Assembly: GCA_947631685.1 (NCBI GenBank)
Contig: CANRMI010000007.1
Location: 50,414 to 114,413, forward strand
DNA from: an uncultured Lachnospiraceae bacterium
Lineage (GTDB): Bacteria; Bacillota; Clostridia; Lachnospirales; Lachnospiraceae
Length of the DNA: 64,000 nt
Direction of reading: 5' to 3'
The first letter of the stretch is position 1. Each line of letters begins with the position of its first letter. The notes beneath the pieces were generated by a model. It was not told the origin of the DNA, did not search any database, and worked only from the letters and a program-made list of their open reading frames with translations. Positions 61,331 through 64,000 of this stretch are shown piece after piece. The translations under genes were made by a program, and so were the position numbers.

Positions 61331-63589
61331 TTAAAAAATCCCGCTTTCGTTCAGTTTACGGATAAACTCCTCAATATCCGCGAAACCGACTTTACCGCCG
61401 GAAAAAGATACCAGCGCGTGCAGCGGCATATAACCCAGAACAGATTCCAGCATTTCTTTAGTGCCCTCTCCCATGCTCTCTCCGCTTCCGGCGCCCTCCA
61501 CATCCATTTTCGCCACGATCTCTTTCACATAAGGCATGGCTTCCGGTTTCTTTAAAATATCCAGGAAAATACTGTCCATGCCTATCCTGGTTCCAGGCGG
61601 CCTATCTTCCTCCAGTTCCACCATACAGGACTGCAGGATGTCGCGGGAGGAAAATCCTGCCTCAATACCGTACCGCCCGGAGGGAGCTCTGAATTCTCCC
61701 GTTTCGGCGTCATAATAGGAAAAGGCACGTTTGGAAAGAGCAAAATGCAGTGTTTTTCTTTCTCCCGGCGCCAGCTCTGTCTTGGCGAAACCTTTTAATT
61801 CCCTCACGGGACGGATGATCCCTTCTTTCGGAGGCGCTGTGTAGAGCTGCACCACAGCCTTGCCCGGACGGCTTCCGATATTTTTCACATCCACGGAAAC
61901 CTCCAAAATATCCGTATCCCGTATCCGTTCCGCGGACACCTTCAGATCGGAGAGCGCAAATTCCGTGTAGCTTAAACCGTGTCCGAAAGGAAAGAGCACC
62001 TCCATTTTCTTTTTGTCATAGTAGCGGTAGCCCACAAAGATGCCTTCCCGGTATTCCACTCTGTCCCCCTCACCCTGATAGTAAAGGTAGGAAGGGTTGT
62101 CTTCCAGCTTAACAGGAAAGGTTTCCGCCAGGTGTCCGGAAGGGTTCACGTCCCCGTAAAGTATGTCTAAAACGGCGCCGCCCACTGCCTGGCCGCCCAG
62201 ATAAGCCTCCAGTATGCCCTTTACCCTGTCCACCCAGGGCATCTCCACCGGCGATCCGTTGTGCAGTACCACCACCGTGTTGGGATTGGCCTCGCAGACC
62301 GCGCTGATTAAGGCATTCTGATTCTCCGGTAGCCGCATATGGGTACGGTCGTACCCCTCCGACTCGTAGGAATCGGGCAGTCCCGCGAATACCACTGCCA
62401 CATCCGCTTTCTTCGCCGCATCCACCGCTTCTTTCAACAGCGCCTCGTCGGTCCCGTCCTCTTTGACTCTATAGCCCTGGGCATAGGTCACATGCGTCTT
62501 ATCCGCCAGCTCCCAGGCGGATTCCGTTTTAAAGGAATTGATATGGGAGCTGCCGCCGCCCTGATAACGGGGATTTTCAGCAAATTCTCCGATAAAGGCC
62601 GCCTTCGTTTCCCTGGATAAGGGCAATACCCCTTCATTCTTTAAGAGCACCATGCACTCTCCGGCTATTTTACGGGCCAGCGCATGGGCAGCTTCCTTGT
62701 CATAGGGCGCAGTCTTCTTCCCCTGCCTACTCCTTTCCACAATGCGCAGAATCCGCTCTACAGCCTGATCCAGCACCTCTTCGGAAAGTCTGCCTGTCTT
62801 TACCGCTTCTACGATCCTGGCGTCGTTATGCCCAAAGGAGGAAGGCATCTCCAGATCCAGCCCGGCTTCCAGATCCGCCGGCCTGTCGTTGACGGCTCCC
62901 CAGTCGCTTACCACAAAGCCGTCAAACTCCCACTCTCCGCGCAGCACATCCGTCAAAAACTTCCTGTTCTGCGCCGCGTAGGTGCCGTTGATCCGGTTAT
63001 AGGAACACATCACCGTCCAGGGCTTTGCCTCTTTGACCGCCTCCTCAAAGGCCGCCAGATAGATTTCCCGCAGTGTCCGTTCGTCCATTTCACTGCTGCT
63101 GCTCATCCTGCGGTGCTCCTGATTGTTGGCCAGAAAATGTTTTAAACTGGTTCCCACGCCATGGCTCTGCACGCCCTTGATATAGCCTGCGGCCATCCGG
63201 GAAGCCAGATAAGGATCCTCGGAATAATATTCAAAATTTCTGCCGCAGAGGGGAGAGCGCTTCACATTGACCGCCGGCCCCAGGATCACATTTACCCCTT
63301 CCGCCCGGCATTCCTTTCCCAGTTCTTCCCCCAGCTTATAGATCAGGGTTTCATCAAAGGAAGCCGCCGTAGCGCACCCTGCCGGAAAGCATACCGCCGG
63401 CACGCTTCCGCCCATACCCAGATGGTCGCCCTCTTCCTCCTGCCTGCGCAGGCCGTGGGGGCCGTCGCTCATGGTAATGGCTTCCACGCCCAGCCGTTCC
63501 ACCGCTTTTGTATGCCAGAAATCCGCCCCCGAACAAAGTCCGGCTTTTTCCTCCAGAGTCATTTCCGCTACGATCTTCTTAATATCCAT
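61331..63589 (-). CDS. GH3 beta-glucosidase
   Basis: This 752-residue cytosolic GH3 enzyme (no signal peptide) has the nucleophile Asp229 in FVVSDWGAVND, KHFLANNQEHRR (substrate contacts), an (alpha/beta)6 second domain near residues 310-520 and a C-terminal fibronectin III-like domain (about 550-640). It should hydrolyse beta-glucosides or related plant glycans. The ATG follows AGGAGG. It is adjacent to the tRNA unit and lacks a neighbouring sugar transporter. Confidence 0.93.
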   Translation of the reverse strand: MDIKKIVAEMTLEEKAGLCSGADFWHTKAVERLGVEAITMSDGPHGLRRQEEEGDHLGMGGSVPAVCFPAGCATAASFDETLIYKLGEELGKECRAEGVNVILGPAVNVKRSPLCGRNFEYYSEDPYLASRMAAGYIKGVQSHGVGTSLKHFLANNQEHRRMSSSSEMDERTLREIYLAAFEEAVKEAKPWTVMCSYNRINGTYAAQNRKFLTDVLRGEWEFDGFVVSDWGAVNDRPADLEAGLDLEMPSSFGHNDARIVEAVKTGRLSEEVLDQAVERILRIVERSRQGKKTAPYDKEAAHALARKIAGECMVLLKNEGVLPLSRETKAAFIGEFAENPRYQGGGSSHINSFKTESAWELADKTHVTYAQGYRVKEDGTDEALLKEAVDAAKKADVAVVFAGLPDSYESEGYDRTHMRLPENQNALISAVCEANPNTVVVLHNGSPVEMPWVDRVKGILEAYLGGQAVGGAVLDILYGDVNPSGHLAETFPVKLEDNPSYLYYQGEGDRVEYREGIFVGYRYYDKKKMEVLFPFGHGLSYTEFALSDLKVSAERIRDTDILEVSVDVKNIGSRPGKAVVQLYTAPPKEGIIRPVRELKGFAKTELAPGERKTLHFALSKRAFSYYDAETGEFRAPSGRYGIEAGFSSRDILQSCMVELEEDRPPGTRIGMDSIFLDILKKPEAMPYVKEIVAKMDVEGAGSGESMGEGTKEMLESVLGYMPLHALVSFSGGKVGFADIEEFIRKLNESGIF

Positions 63590-63692
63590 ATGCCCTCCTT
63601 CTCTGCCACAAGATAGTTTCTTTTTTCAGTGTACTATAATCCCGTGGAAAAGAAAAGCCTTTAATCAGTGATATTCTCTTTCAACTTTCCCC

Positions 63693-63721
63693 TTTACAAA
63701 ACTGTTTTTCCCTGTTACAAT
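63693..63721 (+). promoter_or_regulatory. Promoter of the partial Rpn-like gene
   Basis: TTTACA (63693-63698), 17 bases, TACAAT (63716-63721), upstream of an AGGAGGAG ribosome site. Confidence 0.65.
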
Positions 63722-63815
63722 CAACCTATTCTTGAAAGATCAGTTCTATATTTTCTACGCAGTTTCTGCGGCATTTTTCAAGACAAAAATACAATCTCAC
63801 AGGAGGAGTCTGCCT

Positions 63816-64000
63816 ATGACAGATGACAGAACCAAAGAAACCCAGTTATCCAACAGGGAGCATAAGTCCGATATGTTCACCGCTCTCTTCAGCGAGCCGG
63901 AAAATGCCGCGAAGCTCTATACCGCCCTCTCCGGGGAGGAAACCTCCCCGGAGGACATTAAGATCACCACCTTGGAGGGCGTGCTGTTTCTGGCACGAAA
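63816..64000 (+). CDS. Rpn/PD-(D/E)XK nuclease-family-like protein, N-terminal part (cut by window edge)
   Basis: Only 61 codons are present. The N-terminus reads HKSDMFTALFSEPENAAKLYTALSGEETSPEDI and ITTLEGVLF, the pattern that opens Rpn-family recombination-promoting nuclease/transposase-like proteins common in Lachnospiraceae. The catalytic part lies outside the window. The ATG at 63816 has an AGGAGGAG site seven bases upstream. Confidence 0.65.
   Translation, partial: MTDDRTKETQLSNREHKSDMFTALFSEPENAAKLYTALSGEETSPEDIKITTLEGVLFLAR

Overview
The window is one contiguous piece of a sporulating, anaerobic Firmicutes chromosome, most likely a Lachnospiraceae (class Clostridia) with moderately high GC. 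The evidence is a complete spoIIIA operon and sigH, an oxygen-sensitive class III ribonucleotide reductase (nrdDG), rubrerythrin, a HrcA/CIRCE-controlled groESL, a clostripain-type lipoprotein, and Clostridia-typical gene order (Asp23-nusB-xseAB-ispA-dxs-tlyA-nadK-argR-recN and cysS-mrnC-rlmB-sigH). It reads as core chromosome: no insertion sequence, prophage, integrase or CRISPR array was seen. The only mobile-type hint is a truncated Rpn/PD-(D/E)XK-like gene at the right edge.

Layout: 1-7.8 kb is a ten-gene minus-strand operon (Asp23, nusB, xseA, xseB, ispA, dxs, tlyA, nadK, argR, start of recN) joining isoprenoid, NAD and DNA-repair functions. 7.7-17 kb has a transglutaminase-like protein, prfC, deoB and spoIIIAA-AH. 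17-22 kb has an acidic lipoprotein, pnp, rpsO, trpS and rubrerythrin. 22-24.3 kb is an apbE gene divergent from a NusG-II/Gx-transporter pair, sharing a perfect inverted repeat. 24.4-29 kb holds clostripain, larE, an Rrf2 regulator and tcdA. 29-34.4 kb has a GT39-like glycosyltransferase, groESL, a Tyr-rich repeat membrane protein and a DUF1905-like/C39-like fusion. 34.5-44 kb has an AraC regulator divergent from a heterodimeric ABC exporter, mgtE, a YigZ protein and a class A PBP. 44-51.5 kb has a small coiled-coil protein, cysE, tRNA-Thr, a TetR-RND efflux pair and a cation/proton antiporter. 51.6-60 kb has sigH, rlmB, mrnC, cysS, a CDF transporter, ispF and nrdDG. 60-64 kb has an SDR, tRNA-Met and tRNA-Val, a GH3 beta-glucosidase and the partial Rpn-like gene.

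The most interesting items are: (1) a DUF1905-like domain fused to a C39-like cysteine peptidase, next to a Tyr-repeat membrane protein; (2) the ApbE/NusG-II/Gx module with a palindromic divergent control region, reminiscent of flavin-based extracellular electron transfer loci; (3) a terminator-like hairpin between the only visible cysE promoter and its start codon; (4) a Cys-x2-Cys-x2-Cys tail on IspF; (5) an RND pump with a coiled-coil insertion of about 330 residues; (6) a paired NrdR-box candidate on the nrdD promoter. All calls rest on reading the sequence and on knowledge of families; no database search was run.
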